Assembly (NCBI GenBank): GCA_965196985.1
Contig: CBDALO010000168.1
Coordinates: forward strand, 186,001-250,000
Direction of reading: 5' to 3'
DNA length: 64,000 nucleotides
DNA from: 2-12-FULL-35-23 sp965196985
Lineage (GTDB): Bacteria > Pseudomonadota > Gammaproteobacteria > UBA12402
The notes beneath the pieces were generated by a model. The model was not told the origin of the DNA. It did no database searches and saw only the letters and a program-made list of their open reading frames with translations. The first letter of the stretch is position 1. Each line of letters begins with the position of its first letter. Below are positions 26,288 to 36,084 of the stretch, piece by piece. A program made the position numbers and the translations under genes.

Positions 26288-26842
26288 TTACGCATCAGTC
26301 TCGGTTGATGACACCTTAGCCTCGGCTGATGGCTCTTCAGCTTTGACTTTAGAGACAGTCGTTTTGCTTTTTTTAGCAGGTTTCTTTTTGGCTCGCGCTT
26401 TTTGCTTGCTTTGTTTCGCCCATTCTTTTTTAAACTTTGCTAACGCTTTGCTGCGATTAAGCACCAAGCTGTATTCTTGCGTGATCTCTACCTGCTGGAC
26501 TTTCAGTGTGTCTATTTCCGTTTTAAGAACTTCAATCAGTGCTTCAATGGCCTCAATAGTCTCTTTTGCTTTAGCAACCCGCTTTTCGGTTTGTTTGCCT
26601 GGCTTTGCTTTATGTTGGGCTTTGGCTTCTTTTAAGGCTGTTTTTTGGGTAGTGAGTTTCTCTTTCGCACCCAGTAACTTCTCTTTCAGCTTCGCCACTG
26701 ATTGGGTGCAATCATACACGGCTTTCTCACACACGCCTTCGAGTTTTAATTCAGTGGCCGATAGTGTTTGCTTAAACTCGGTGATTTGTTGTAAAGGGGT
26801 TGCAGCGTGTTTGGCTTTAACGGGTTTTTTCTTAGCAGGCAT
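26288..26842 (-). CDS. Lysine-rich coiled-coil protein, upstream partner of the TALE-like gene
   Basis: 184 residues from the ATG at 26842 (MPAKKKPVKAKHAA), chosen because AGAAGGA lies 8 bases upstream. A longer frame from 26920 lacks such a site. Both ends are very basic: an N-terminal PAKKKPVKAKH and a C-terminal ARAKKKPAKKSKTT, both like histone-H1/AlgP tails and like eukaryotic nuclear-import signals. The middle (about residues 20-140) is a long Glu/Lys/Leu coiled coil. The last 20 residues are acidic and Ser/Thr-rich. I do not recognise a named family. The sequence suggests DNA binding or chromatin-like compaction. Its location just before the TALE-like gene, in the same direction with only 31 bases between, suggests a joint function. 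Confidence 0.6.
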   Translation of the reverse strand: MPAKKKPVKAKHAATPLQQITEFKQTLSATELKLEGVCEKAVYDCTQSVAKLKEKLLGAKEKLTTQKTALKEAKAQHKAKPGKQTEKRVAKAKETIEAIEALIEVLKTEIDTLKVQQVEITQEYSLVLNRSKALAKFKKEWAKQSKQKARAKKKPAKKSKTTVSKVKAEEPSAEAKVSSTETDA

Positions 26843-26871
26843 TAGTTTTTCCTTCTGGTTGATTAAGAGCG

Positions 26872-26884
26872 CGGATTGTACACG
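26872..26884 (-). promoter_or_regulatory. Possible -10 box of the TALE-like operon
   Basis: On the minus strand TACAAT occurs about 35 bases before the start at 26842, after a T8 tract. No good -35 box is seen at the right distance, so this is weak. Confidence 0.3.
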
Positions 26885-26929
26885 AAAAAAAAGCGAGATG
26901 CCTTGATTATTACTAATCAATGCTCCCGC
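26885..26929 (-). terminator. Terminator between the disrupted gene and the TALE-like operon
   Basis: On the minus strand a stem with GCGGGAGC/GCATCTCGC arms and inner TTGATT/AATCAA pairs is followed by eight T. It lies 9 bases after the stop codon of the interrupted gene at 26938 and so insulates the operon from it. Confidence 0.65.
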
Positions 26930-27389
26930 TTCTTTTCTTAAACTTTCGTCTTACTAGCAAAACGCTGGTTTAACTCTGCTTGCAGAGCTTGCAACCAACG
27001 CTCATTAGCGACTAACGTTTCACAACGAGCCTGTACCCAACTTTGCCCTTTCTAAAATTAAACCTATCCAAATCAATGACTTACATTTTAAAAAAACGTT
27101 TAGGGTCACTACAACTTAACAAATTGTTTTTTCAGTGTGCCCAGGTTGTGAATTCATGCCTAACGATTTATAGATCACAACTTGCTCTGGAGTTGCCTTT
27201 GAGGTTCTTCTAACAGAAAGTAGTTTATTATTTTCAAGCCGCATCGTAGTCGTGATACGAACCTGAGTGCTAAAAATCTGCCGTATAGTTTGCCAGCTAC
27301 TATCAATGTTCTGCAATTTAAGTTGATGGCGAATAGTGTGTAGTAAGTGATAAGCAAGAATACTAATAAACAGATGGGCATCAACTCGC

Positions 27390-28921
27390 GCTAGTGCGCC
27401 ATCCTTTCTGTAAATTCCATTGACTTGCTGAAAATAAGCAGGCGACTCAGTCAGATTAGAAATTCCTTTTAAGGTAAACTTAACCAAAAAAGAGGAATGA
27501 CAATGAGCTGCTATAAAAATGAGAACTTAATCGAAGAAGCCATACATGTTTTAGCGATGGAGGGGTTTGAAGCTTTACCTAAGCTTGTCTCCAGGTTGAT
27601 GAATGAGGCTATGTTAATAGAAAGGGAGCGCCATTTAAATGCCAGTCCTTATGAGCGAACTGGCGATAGAAACGGATATGCGAACGGCTTTAAACCAAGG
27701 TTAATTAACACAGGTCAAGGTCAGCTTGAGCTACAGATACCGCAGGTTAGAGACTCCAATGAAGCCTTCTATCCATCAGTCTTAGAGCGAGGTGTACGCT
27801 CTGATAGAGCACTTAAGCTGGCTGTCGCTGAAATGTATGTGCATGGGGTTTCCACGCGCAAAGTTGAAAAGGTGCTAAAGCAACTCTGTGGAACAGATAT
27901 TTCAAGCACAGAGGTAAGCCGTTGCGCTAAATTGTTGGATGAAGATTTAAAGAAATGGCGAAATAAGCCGTTAGGAAAGATAAAATATCTTTGGCTAGAT
28001 GCACGTTATGAGAAGGTGCGCACTAGCGGCACAGTACAAGACTGTGCGGTATTGATAGCCTATGGCTTTGATGAATCAACCGGCAAGAGAACAGTGCTAG
28101 GTGTTTCTGTTGCGTTATCAGAGGCTGAGGTACATTGGCGTGATTTTCTTCAGCAGTTGGTTGAGCGAGGTATACATGGTATTGAGTTGATTACTAGCGA
28201 CGCTCATACTGGCCTAAAAGCCGCTAGAAGAGCTGTGTTCCCCAGTGTTCCTTGGCAACGCTGCCAATTTCATTTGCAGCAAAATGCTCAGGCTCACATA
28301 CCAAAGCGCTCAATGAAGGAACCAGTAGCTGAGGAGATTACAGCTATATTTAATGCCTCAAACATTCATGAGTCGGAAAGACTATTGGCTATGGCGGTAG
28401 ATAAATATCAGCAAACAGCACCAGAGCTTTCTTCTTGGTTGGAAGTGAATATACCGGAGGGCTTAGTAGTGATGAACTTTGACAGGCCGCATCAAAAAAG
28501 ATTAAGAACCAGTAACATAGCTGAGCGCGTAAACAGAGAGGTAAAAAGAAGGACGCATACAGTTGGAATTTTCCCTAATACTGAATCGTGCCTAAGGCTC
28601 GTATCAGCTGTTTTAGTGGAAATTGATGACCAGTGGAGCGGATCACCTAGATACTTAAGTTGAAGTGAATAATAAGGCTTCATAGGGTTTTAGGATAGAT
28701 CATTCTTGTTCTTATTAACGAGATATAATTGCTATTACCTAAAAGTTAATAATTTATTTTGAGAGGAGAAAAATTTGAGGTATAAATAATTTTTTAGATT
28801 GATTAGCATAATTAATTTAAGATATTATGCGATGAGACAGGTACAATAGAGTGCCATTTAGAATTTTAAAGGTTTTTCTAAGTACTGAAGTTGGTTTTTA
28901 CAGACAAAATAACGCTCTATC
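27390..28921 (+). mobile_element. IS256-family element, copy B
   Basis: 1532 bp, flanked by the perfect 8-bp duplication CAACTCGC (27382-27389 and 28922-28929), which fixes the exact ends of this IS. Confidence 0.95.
27497..28663 (+). CDS. IS256-family transposase, copy B
   Basis: 388 residues, identical to copy C and one residue different from copy A (HVLAMEG). It is intact, with all three catalytic blocks (WLDARYEK, TSDAHTGL, NIAERVNREVK). It sits in opposite orientation inside the IS1634 transposase gene. Confidence 0.93.
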   Translation: MTMSCYKNENLIEEAIHVLAMEGFEALPKLVSRLMNEAMLIERERHLNASPYERTGDRNGYANGFKPRLINTGQGQLELQIPQVRDSNEAFYPSVLERGVRSDRALKLAVAEMYVHGVSTRKVEKVLKQLCGTDISSTEVSRCAKLLDEDLKKWRNKPLGKIKYLWLDARYEKVRTSGTVQDCAVLIAYGFDESTGKRTVLGVSVALSEAEVHWRDFLQQLVERGIHGIELITSDAHTGLKAARRAVFPSVPWQRCQFHLQQNAQAHIPKRSMKEPVAEEITAIFNASNIHESERLLAMAVDKYQQTAPELSSWLEVNIPEGLVVMNFDRPHQKRLRTSNIAERVNREVKRRTHTVGIFPNTESCLRLVSAVLVEIDDQWSGSPRYLS

Positions 28922-30968
28922 CAACTCGCTCTTGCTTTTGATGGTAGATAGGACGCAGGCCTAACTCTGATTTTAATGATCTGAATGCCGATTCAACATC
29001 AGTTAGAGTTGTATAGATTCTCCAAATTGTTTTTTCATCTAAATCCATTCTGTTACTACGCAAACAATATGCGCCCAGATTCTCAGAGTTAACTTTACTC
29101 CAACTGATTTTCGTAACCTTATCAGCCTCTGAATCAAGCGTGATAGTGTATCGACCTGAAACACGTTTATGGCGCTCCTTTATTCGACCTAAACGCAAGG
29201 TTACTTTCTCAATTGCTTTCATTCCGGTTTTTTTAGTGAGTCCATTAGCTAACTTAATTAATTCCTCTTCGAAACGAGTCTCAGCCTTACTAATCATATT
29301 TAAGCTTTTTTCTTCCTTAGCCTGAGAATGGCAGTACAGTAAGACTTCATTTGCTTCAGTATCTTTAATTAATTGCGCTGTAACCGTATTATTTACTGAT
29401 TCTTTTACTAGCACTTTATCAATGTTTTCATCGACAACAGGCAATGCTCTACGGCTCACTACAATATAATGGAAACCTTTTTCAGTAAGCCATGAAATAT
29501 TTTCTTCAGTTGCAAAACCAGCATCTAAGATAATTGTTGCCTCTGGCTGTGCATGAAGCTCAGTTAGCATTTCGGATAATGTTTTAGGCTCGCTAACATT
29601 CCCTTTGAAAAATTCACTGCGTTGCGGGAACCCTGAGCCATCCAGCACGAGTCCTAGAGAAACAAGCGGACAATCAGACCGCTTCTCCTTTGATCGACCA
29701 TGCTGTGCGTGATCATTCTGTAATGCTCTACCCTCAAAGTAGGTATTGGTTATATCGTAGAGAGTGATCACCTGATTTAAACTAAAGAGATTTTTCTCAC
29801 GTTCGAATAATTGATCTTCAATCATTTGCTTATGTTTGAGTAACTCATCAGCAGTCTTATAGAATTTCTTGAGTGATAGTTCTGAGAAATCAGTACCCAG
29901 TAATTCATCTAACGCACTTTGATTGCTTAAATAATAGTGCGTACTTAAATCACTTCCTGGGGCAACTAGCCGCCCAATGATGGTAGCAAGCATCAGGTGA
30001 CATTGTTTTTGATTAAAGCCCAAAGCCCTGAACAATTCCTCAAGTTGTAATTGCCTGGCAGCATGTAAGCCCAACGCCTCAGCTCCAACGTGTCGTATGT
30101 CCGCGCTCTCAATGGAGTTAACATCCACTGTTTTAAAGTCAGGTTCTACCGCGCTTACTGAATTAACAGCGATACTTGTCTCATTGTCATCAGCAAACCT
30201 AGAGCGAATGCGTTTTACATACATTTGCGCCTGTTTTTCGAGATGTGCTGGTATTGAAATTAACGTGCCTTGACCCGTTAAAATTTCCTCAATACGGTCA
30301 GCAAGCAATTTCCAACTGTCCTTCTTTACTGAAAAATTCGCACCAAGATTTAAAATCAGTCTTTGACGTACTTTGCCGTCAGCAGTGCGATGAGTATCAA
30401 CAAGTCGGTAGGTTGCGTAAGACTTACCTGTCCGAGGACTCTTTTGTGTAGAGGTTCGAATATACATAACTCAATACTCTCATCACTTCACCAGCCCATG
30501 CAACCCCTTATTGCCATTATGTGTCACTACATTCGAGAATTCACGTTTCTAGGCAAGTAAAATCAATGGGTTGAGTTAAAAATAGTGATGAAATTTTTGA
30601 TTTTCAGGGTGAAATGGCCAAACTTGGGTGTAGGCATTGCAGTTCTAACTGCAATTGCAAACACCTGCGTGACATCGCTAAGGATTGACCCAAATCGCCT
30701 GTCGATTTACAGGTCAATTCATTTCTGCCATAGACTTCAAAAAATTCGAGTCGCCCTAAAATATGACTGGGGTACGTAAAAAAATACTCATTCAAATAAG
30801 CACTTTTTCCGTCACGGCTAAATCGCCTGGCTTCTCGCCAAGGCAGTGTGCCGGCGGTCTTTTGTAAAAAGACAATATCCACAGTCACTTTAGCGGGTTC
30901 TGTCGCAAATTAATGGTTATTTGATATAATACCGACCAAATTTAGCATTGAATAATAATGGAGTTATT

Positions 30969-31868
30969 ATGGCGATTAGTTTTAAAGGAAGACATTTCCC
31001 CAAAGAGATTATTTTAACAGCAGTACGCTGGAAGCTTGCGTACCCATTAAGTTACCGAAATATTGAAGAGCTCATGGAAGAACGTGGTGTTAGCGTTGAT
31101 CACTCTACAGTACAAAAATGGGTGGTTCGCTATGCGCCCCAGCTTGAGCAAGAGTTTCGTAAAAGCAAGCGCAAACTTGCTGATAGTTGGAAGATGGATG
31201 AGACTTATATTAAGGTCAATGGCAAGCAAGTTTATCTTTATCGTGCAGTTGATAAGTAGTGACTGACAGAAAACCTCGAAAGCCTTACGCATCAACGCTT
31301 GTAGAGGATTTTCATAAACGAAGATTTTGACTTTTTTGCTATAAATTCATTAAAAGCGGTCAATTTAGACACTAATGGTGGTTAAACAGTAAATCTTCGT
31401 TTGTTAAAACAACCTGTATGCCTTACGTAGCAACGGTTTCGGGGTTTTCTGTCAGTCACTAAGTACGGTAACACCGTTGATTTTATGCTGTCAGAGAAGC
31501 GTGATCGTAAGGCAGTTCTAGCTTTTTTTAATAAAGCGATTGGATCAAGCGGGTTACCCAAAAAGGTTAACATTGATAAAAGTGGTGCAAATACAGCAGC
31601 GTTGGAAAGACTCAATACCTTATTATTTTTATCTGGATTCTGGTTTGCGATGGTCGAGGTTAGGCGCATTAAATACCTCAATAATCTGGTCGAACAAGAC
31701 CATCGATCGATAAAGCGTATCACGAAATATACACTGGGTTTTAAAAAGTTCAATTCAGCTAAGGCAACAATAGCTGGTATTGAGTTATGCCATATGCTAA
31801 AAAAAGGGCAGATGCGAGGCAATAGCATGATGCCAGCCTGGCAGCAGTTCTACACGCTCGCAGACTAG
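30969..31868 (+). pseudogene. IS6-family transposase disrupted by a MITE
   Basis: Starts at the ATG at 30969 (MAISFKGRHFPKEIILTAV) with GGAG 6 bases upstream. The frame reaches DDE block 1 (WKMDETYIKVNG), then stops because the MITE at 31259-31459 is inserted at RAVDK/YGN. The rest (VDFMLSEKRDRKAVLAFF...NIDKSGAN...NLVEQDHRSIKRITKYTLGF) is intact in the same reading register once the MITE and one TAAGTA are removed. The full protein would be about 230 residues, normal for IS6. Confidence 0.88.
31259..31459. mobile_element. 201-bp MITE related to the ISNCY-like element
   Basis: Non-coding, with inverted ends GTGACTGACAGAAAACC that match the ends of the 1880-bp element at 48953-50832. It is flanked by the 6-bp duplication TAAGTA, which is single in the uninterrupted IS6 copy at 48025. 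So it is a non-autonomous derivative moved by that element's transposase. Confidence 0.9.
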
Positions 31869-31921
31869 TTGCGCCCAAAAATAGGCTACCTCATCTAGGT
31901 GTAAATTTTTCGACAGAACCC

Positions 31922-33179
31922 AGGAAGAGTCATGATTAAGGTTTAGAGTTTTTAAAGCATTAATTGCTTCTAGCACATGATTCTCGCTTCCTAAGCCATC
32001 ATTAATCAGATCAATGGCATTGAGGAATACAGGAAAAAATTGCCTAAAATAACTGTACCGATCTTTTAATAGCAGAAACTCATGATTATATTTACTTTCC
32101 AACCAGTTATCGGTTTGCTCAACTTTACTAGCCAATAACTCTTTGGAAATAGACTCGTAAATGACCTCTCTTAGATCAGCATTAGCAATTTCCTCGTCTA
32201 AAATTAATTTGCCAATCAGCATAAAATCATGCAGTGTTGCCAGCGTCTCTTTCTTCTTTTTCTTGCTAGCACTTGCCATACTTTTATTAACAGCTTTTTC
32301 TGCCTTATGGATCAGTTTAATCAGCATCTCAATAATAGAATCAGTGTGATCCTGGTAAAGTTGTTGGCACAAGCAGACTAAAATACCATACTTTTTCCCT
32401 GGGCGTAGTTTTTCAACTCGAGATACAGAATAGTAGCGCGCGCTGCGGGCTAATCGCTGCTGATAATTTTTATTAAGCCAACTTAAATCAATCGTTAAAA
32501 CACCTAGGGATTCAATGGCTTGTAACTTCTTAATTAACAGCAGGATACCCTCTACTGAAGGTACACCAGGTGTTTGCCTAAGGTGCCATAAAATAGAGCG
32601 TCTATTATTAACCTTGAGTAACACATCAAGCTTTTCCCTAACGGTATTCTTCAGCACATTTAAAAAATTTGATTCTATCTCTCGACGAGCAAGGTCACGG
32701 TATTTACCAACAAGACGACGCAAGGTTGATAAAGCTGGTTGCAAAATACCTTTTTCTTTCAGAAAGCACTGCACCTTAGGAACGAGCAAAGTAATCTGAT
32801 CAGTTTGTCTTGCTTGCTTAATGAGATAGTCAGCCAACTCTTCTTGATTGCTAGCAGTATACTCTTTTACCGCGAGGTAGGTTTTGATCTTGTGTTGATG
32901 TCGTTGAATAACTCGACGATTAAGCTGATAAGACTGCATGAGGTCAGGAGGTAAACTAAGCTGATTACTTACGTAGTGGAGCAAGACGGTATCTAATTCT
33001 AAGGGAACTTGCTTAGGCAGGTAGTTACGGGTTCTAACAAAAGCAAGCTGGTAAGCAAAACCTAATTGGTTTTCGGGAGTTTTACATTGGCGAATAACTT
33101 GACTGTCCTGAAGAGTTAATTTTCCTAAAGTAATAATTTCCTTACGAACTAAAATTGGGTTCTGATCAAGTAGTTTCAT
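31922..33179 (-). pseudogene. tnpA: Tn3-family transposase, N-terminal part (cut by IS6)
   Basis: About 419 residues from the ATG at 33179 (MKLLDQNPILVRKEIITLG...). The DUF4158-type N-terminal region of Tn3 transposases is visible (LGFAYQLAFVRTRNYLP...LHYVSNQLSLPPDLMQSYQLNRRVIQRH), followed by a long helical region. It ends at LNLNHDSS where IS6 begins at 31921. The catalytic half is missing. It is divergent from tnpR across a 173-base gap, the standard Tn3 layout. The catalytic half of a similar protein is at 4958-8443. Confidence 0.9.
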
Positions 33180-33352
33180 TTTTAAGCATCCAAAAAACGT
33201 AGGTTTTCTTTACACGCGAGTCGATTGCCTTTTCCCGCCCAAACCCGTAAGATTCTTGCCTAAGAAAGGTGTCTAGTTTTCAATATTAATGAATTTAATA
33301 ACACTATTGAGTTACCAGACAAAAATAGACCAACTGGAGCAACAGCCCACCC
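33180..33352. promoter_or_regulatory. Probable Tn3-type res site between tnpA and tnpR
   Basis: The 173-base divergent intergenic region has partly dyadic AT-rich segments (GTGTCTAGTTTTC... and ...TAATAACACTA near 33270-33307), as expected for resolvase subsites. Assignment rests on position and these dyads. Binding was not tested. Confidence 0.45.
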
Positions 33353-33919
33353 ATGAAAGCAGGCTATGCGCGTATCTGAACCGCTGACCAAAACCTGAGC
33401 TTGCAAGAAGATGCCTTGAAAACTGAGGGGTGCCAACGCATCTATAAAGATATTGCCAGTGGTGCCCGTACTGCCAGGCCGGGGCTAGAAGAAGCCCTGG
33501 CTTATTTACGAGAAGGGGATCTCCTAGTGGTTTGGAAGCTTGATCGGTTAGGCCGCTCTGTGCCTCACCTCATTGACACCATTCAAACCTTAAACCAACA
33601 AGGGATTGGCTTTAAAAGCTTGCAGGAAAATATTGATACTACCACCAGTGGTGGTAAGCTAATCTTCCATATTTTCAGTGCCTTAGCCGAGTTTGAGCGA
33701 GACCTGATTCAAGAGCGAACACGCGCTGGACTCAAAGCCGCTCGTGCTCGGGGACGTTTAGGAGGACGACCACCTCTATTACAGGAACATCAGGTCAAAA
33801 AAATGCTGGAACGTTATGATGAACAGAAGATAACCGTTGCAGAAATTTGCAAGATTTATGGGATTAGCCGGCCTTCTTTTTATAATTACCTGAAGAAACG
33901 AAAACGGGCGATTGCTTAG
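33353..33919 (+). pseudogene. tnpR: Serine resolvase with a stop at the catalytic serine codon
   Basis: From the ATG at 33353 the protein reads MKAGYARI, then TGA (33377-33379), then TADQNLSLQEDALK... to a normal C-terminus with helix-turn-helix (ITVAEICKIYGISRPSFYNYLKKRKR). In this family the motif is YAR-V/I-S-T, and the Ser is the recombination nucleophile. TGA occupies exactly that codon, one base from TCA. The rest is intact: LDRLGRS, the long E-helix, and GRLGGRP. The ATG at 33401 would give a protein without the nucleophile. The simplest reading is a nonsense mutation that kills the resolvase. Confidence 0.88.
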
Positions 33920-34031
33920 GAATAAGCCAGTTCTACCAAGTTATCCACAGATCAGGCGCTTTTTTACAAGAAATTCCTTAGTACCCTCATACCGCAATAA
34001 GCAAATTTTTTTAATGTGTTCGTAACCCATA

Positions 34032-36084
34032 CCCAAGTTTGGCCATTTCACCCTGAAAATCAAAAATTTCATCACTATTTTTAACTCAACCCATTGATTT
34101 TACTTGCCTAGAAACGTGAATTCTCGAATGTAGTGACACATAATGTTAATAAGGGGTTGCATGGGCTGGTAAAGTGATGAGAGTATTGAGTTATGTATAT
34201 TCGAACCTCTACACAAAAGAGTCCTCGGACAGGTAAGCCTTACGCAACCTACCGACTTGTTGATACTCATCGCACTGCTGACGGCAAAGTACGTCAAAGA
34301 CTGATTTTAAATCTTGGTGCAAATTTTTCAGTAAAGAAGGACAGTTGGAAATTGCTAGCTGACCGTATTGAGGAAATTTTAACGGGCCAAGGCTCGTTAA
34401 TTTCAATACCAGCGCATCTAGAAAAACAGGCTCAAATGTATGTAAAACGCATTCGTGCAAAGCGTGCAGAAGAGAATGAGACAAGCATTACTCTCAATTC
34501 AGTAAGCGCGGTAGAACCTGACTTTAAAACAGTGGATGTTAACTCCATTGAGAGCGCGGACATACGACACGTTGGAGCTGAGGCGTTGGGCTTACATGCT
34601 GCCAGGCAATTACAACTTGAGGAATTGTTCAGGGCTTTGGGCTTTAATCAAAAACAATGTCACCTGATGCTTGCTACCATCATTGGGCGGCTAGTTGCCC
34701 CAGGAAGTGATTTAAGTACGCACTATTATTTAAGCAATCAAAGTGCGTTAGATGAATTACTGGGTACTGATTTCTCAGAACTATCACTCAAGAAATTCTA
34801 TAAGACTGCTGATGAGTTACTCAAACATAAGCAAATGATTGAAGATCAATTATTCGAACGTGAGAAAAATCTCTTTAGTTTAAATCAGGTGATCACTCTC
34901 TACGATATAACCAATACCTACTTTGAGGGTAGAGCATTACAGAATGATCACGCACAGCATGGTCGATCAAAGGAGAAGCGGTCTGATTGTCCGCTTGTTT
35001 CTTTAGGTCTTGTGCTGGATGGATCAGGGTTCCCGCAACGGAGTGAATTCTTCAAAGGAAATGTTAGCGAGCCTAAAACATTACCCGAAATACTAACTGA
35101 GCTTCGTGCACAGCCAGAGGCAACAATTGTCCTAGATGCTGGTTTTGCAACTGAAGAAAATATTTCATGGCTTACTGAAAAAGGTTTCCATTATATCGTA
35201 GTCAGCCGTAGAGCATTGCCTGTTGTCGATGAAAACATTGATAAAGTGCTAGTAAAAGAATCAGTAAATAATACGGTTACAGCGCAATTAATTAAAGATA
35301 CTGAAGCAAATGAAGTCTTACTGTACTGCCATTCTCAGGCTAAGGAAGAAAAAAGCTTAAATATGATTAGTAAGGCTGAGACTCGTTTCGAAGAGGAATT
35401 AATTAAGTTAGCTAATGGACTCACTAAAAAAACTGGAATGAAAGCAATTGAGAAAGTAACCTTGCGTTTAGGTCGAATAAAGGAGCGCCATAAACGTGTT
35501 TCAGGTCGATACACTATCACGCTTGATTCAGAGGCTGATAAGGTTACGAAAATCAGTTGGAGTAAAGTTAACTCTGAGAATCTGGGCGCATATTGTTTGC
35601 GTAGTAACAGAATGGATTTAGATGAAAAAACAATTTGGAGAATCTATACAACTCTAACTGATGTTGAATCGGCATTCAGATCATTAAAATCAGAGTTAGG
35701 CCTGCGTCCTATCTACCATCAAAAGCAAGAGCGAGTTGATGCCCATCTGTTTATTAGTATTCTTGCTTATCACTTACTACACACTATTCGCCATCAACTT
35801 AAATTGCAGAACATTGATAGTAGCTGGCAAACTATACGGCAGATTTTTAGCACTCAGGTTCGTATCACTACTACAATGCAGCTTGAAAATAATAAATTGC
35901 TTTCTATTAGAAGAACCTCTAAGGCAACTCCAGAGCAAGTTGTGATCTATAAATCGTTAGGCATGAATTCACAACCTGGGCACACTGAAAAAACAATTTG
36001 TTAAGTTGTAGTGACCCTAAACGTTTTTTTAAAATGTAAGTCATTGATTTGGATAGGTTTAATTTTAGAAAGGGCAAAGTTGGG
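34032..36084 (+). mobile_element. IS1634-family element, copy 2 (intact)
   Basis: 2053 bp with inverted ends cccaagtttgg / gcaaagttggg. CATA is repeated at 34028-34031 and 36085-36088. Confidence 0.92.
34193..36004 (+). CDS. IS1634-family transposase, copy 2 (intact)
   Basis: 603 residues, normal length. DDE core: ITLYDITNTYFEG (first Asp), TIVLDAGFATEENISWL (second Asp), then ...IWRIYTTLTDVESAFRSLKSELGLRPIYHQKQERVDAHLFIS carrying the Glu and the conserved basic block. The protein begins at 34193 (MYIRTSTQKSPRTGKPYATYRL) after a long 5' leader inside the IS. It is intact and likely the source of mobility for the broken copies at 27036 and 41301. Confidence 0.92.
   Translation: MYIRTSTQKSPRTGKPYATYRLVDTHRTADGKVRQRLILNLGANFSVKKDSWKLLADRIEEILTGQGSLISIPAHLEKQAQMYVKRIRAKRAEENETSITLNSVSAVEPDFKTVDVNSIESADIRHVGAEALGLHAARQLQLEELFRALGFNQKQCHLMLATIIGRLVAPGSDLSTHYYLSNQSALDELLGTDFSELSLKKFYKTADELLKHKQMIEDQLFEREKNLFSLNQVITLYDITNTYFEGRALQNDHAQHGRSKEKRSDCPLVSLGLVLDGSGFPQRSEFFKGNVSEPKTLPEILTELRAQPEATIVLDAGFATEENISWLTEKGFHYIVVSRRALPVVDENIDKVLVKESVNNTVTAQLIKDTEANEVLLYCHSQAKEEKSLNMISKAETRFEEELIKLANGLTKKTGMKAIEKVTLRLGRIKERHKRVSGRYTITLDSEADKVTKISWSKVNSENLGAYCLRSNRMDLDEKTIWRIYTTLTDVESAFRSLKSELGLRPIYHQKQERVDAHLFISILAYHLLHTIRHQLKLQNIDSSWQTIRQIFSTQVRITTTMQLENNKLLSIRRTSKATPEQVVIYKSLGMNSQPGHTEKTIC

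Larger units (their letters stand above)
27116..30467 (-). pseudogene. IS1634-family transposase, copy 1, split by IS256
   Basis: Starts at 30467 (MYIRTSTQKSPRTGKSYATYRL) and reads to the IS256 end at 28921. The remaining C-terminus (VDAHLFISILAYHLLHTIRHQL...) follows from 27381. Copy 2 shows the intact order YHQKQERVDAHLFIS. Removing 27390-28921 plus one CAACTCGC restores a roughly 603-residue protein. The C-terminal piece also reads as a false fusion with the IS256 left end. It differs from copy 2 by a short diverged patch (RSRFADDNETSIAVNS versus RAKRAEENETSITLNS). Confidence 0.9.
27036..30628 (-). mobile_element. IS1634-family element, copy 1 (carries a nested IS256)
   Basis: Terminal cccaactttg / caaacttggg inverted repeats. 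TGTA is repeated at 27032-27035 and 30629-30632. Without the IS256 and its duplication the length is 2053 bp, the same as copy 2. Confidence 0.9.
26938..30894 (-). pseudogene. Unknown small gene split by IS1634 and cut by IS6
   Basis: Pieces 30894-30629 and 27035-26938 rejoin in frame when IS1634 and one TGTA duplication are removed. This gives roughly 120 residues: PAKVTVDIVFLQKTAGTLPW...LELQCLQARCETLVANERWLQALQAELNQRFASKTKV. The frame is open up to the IS6 end at 30895, so the N-terminus is lost. The C-terminal third is a likely coiled coil. I do not recognise it. It precedes the TALE-like operon on the same strand with a terminator between them. Confidence 0.6.
30895..31921 (+). mobile_element. 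IS6-family element, copy 1 (carries a MITE)
   Basis: Ends GGGTTCTGTCG / CGACAGAACCC. Without the 201-bp MITE and its duplication the length is 820 bp, usual for IS6. The left side cuts an unknown gene, the right side cuts Tn3 tnpA, and no shared 8-bp duplication is present. This fits IS6-mediated fusion of unrelated segments. Confidence 0.88.

Noticed and set aside
27116..27487. 123-residue frame starting MVKFTLKG
   Set aside because: It is a false fusion of the IS256 left end with the C-terminus of the IS1634 transposase; the same false start occurs at 8541 and 52584.
33377..33379. Selenocysteine at the resolvase active site
   Set aside because: TGA replaces the nucleophile exactly, but no SECIS-like hairpin was recognised and a single TCA to TGA change is far simpler.
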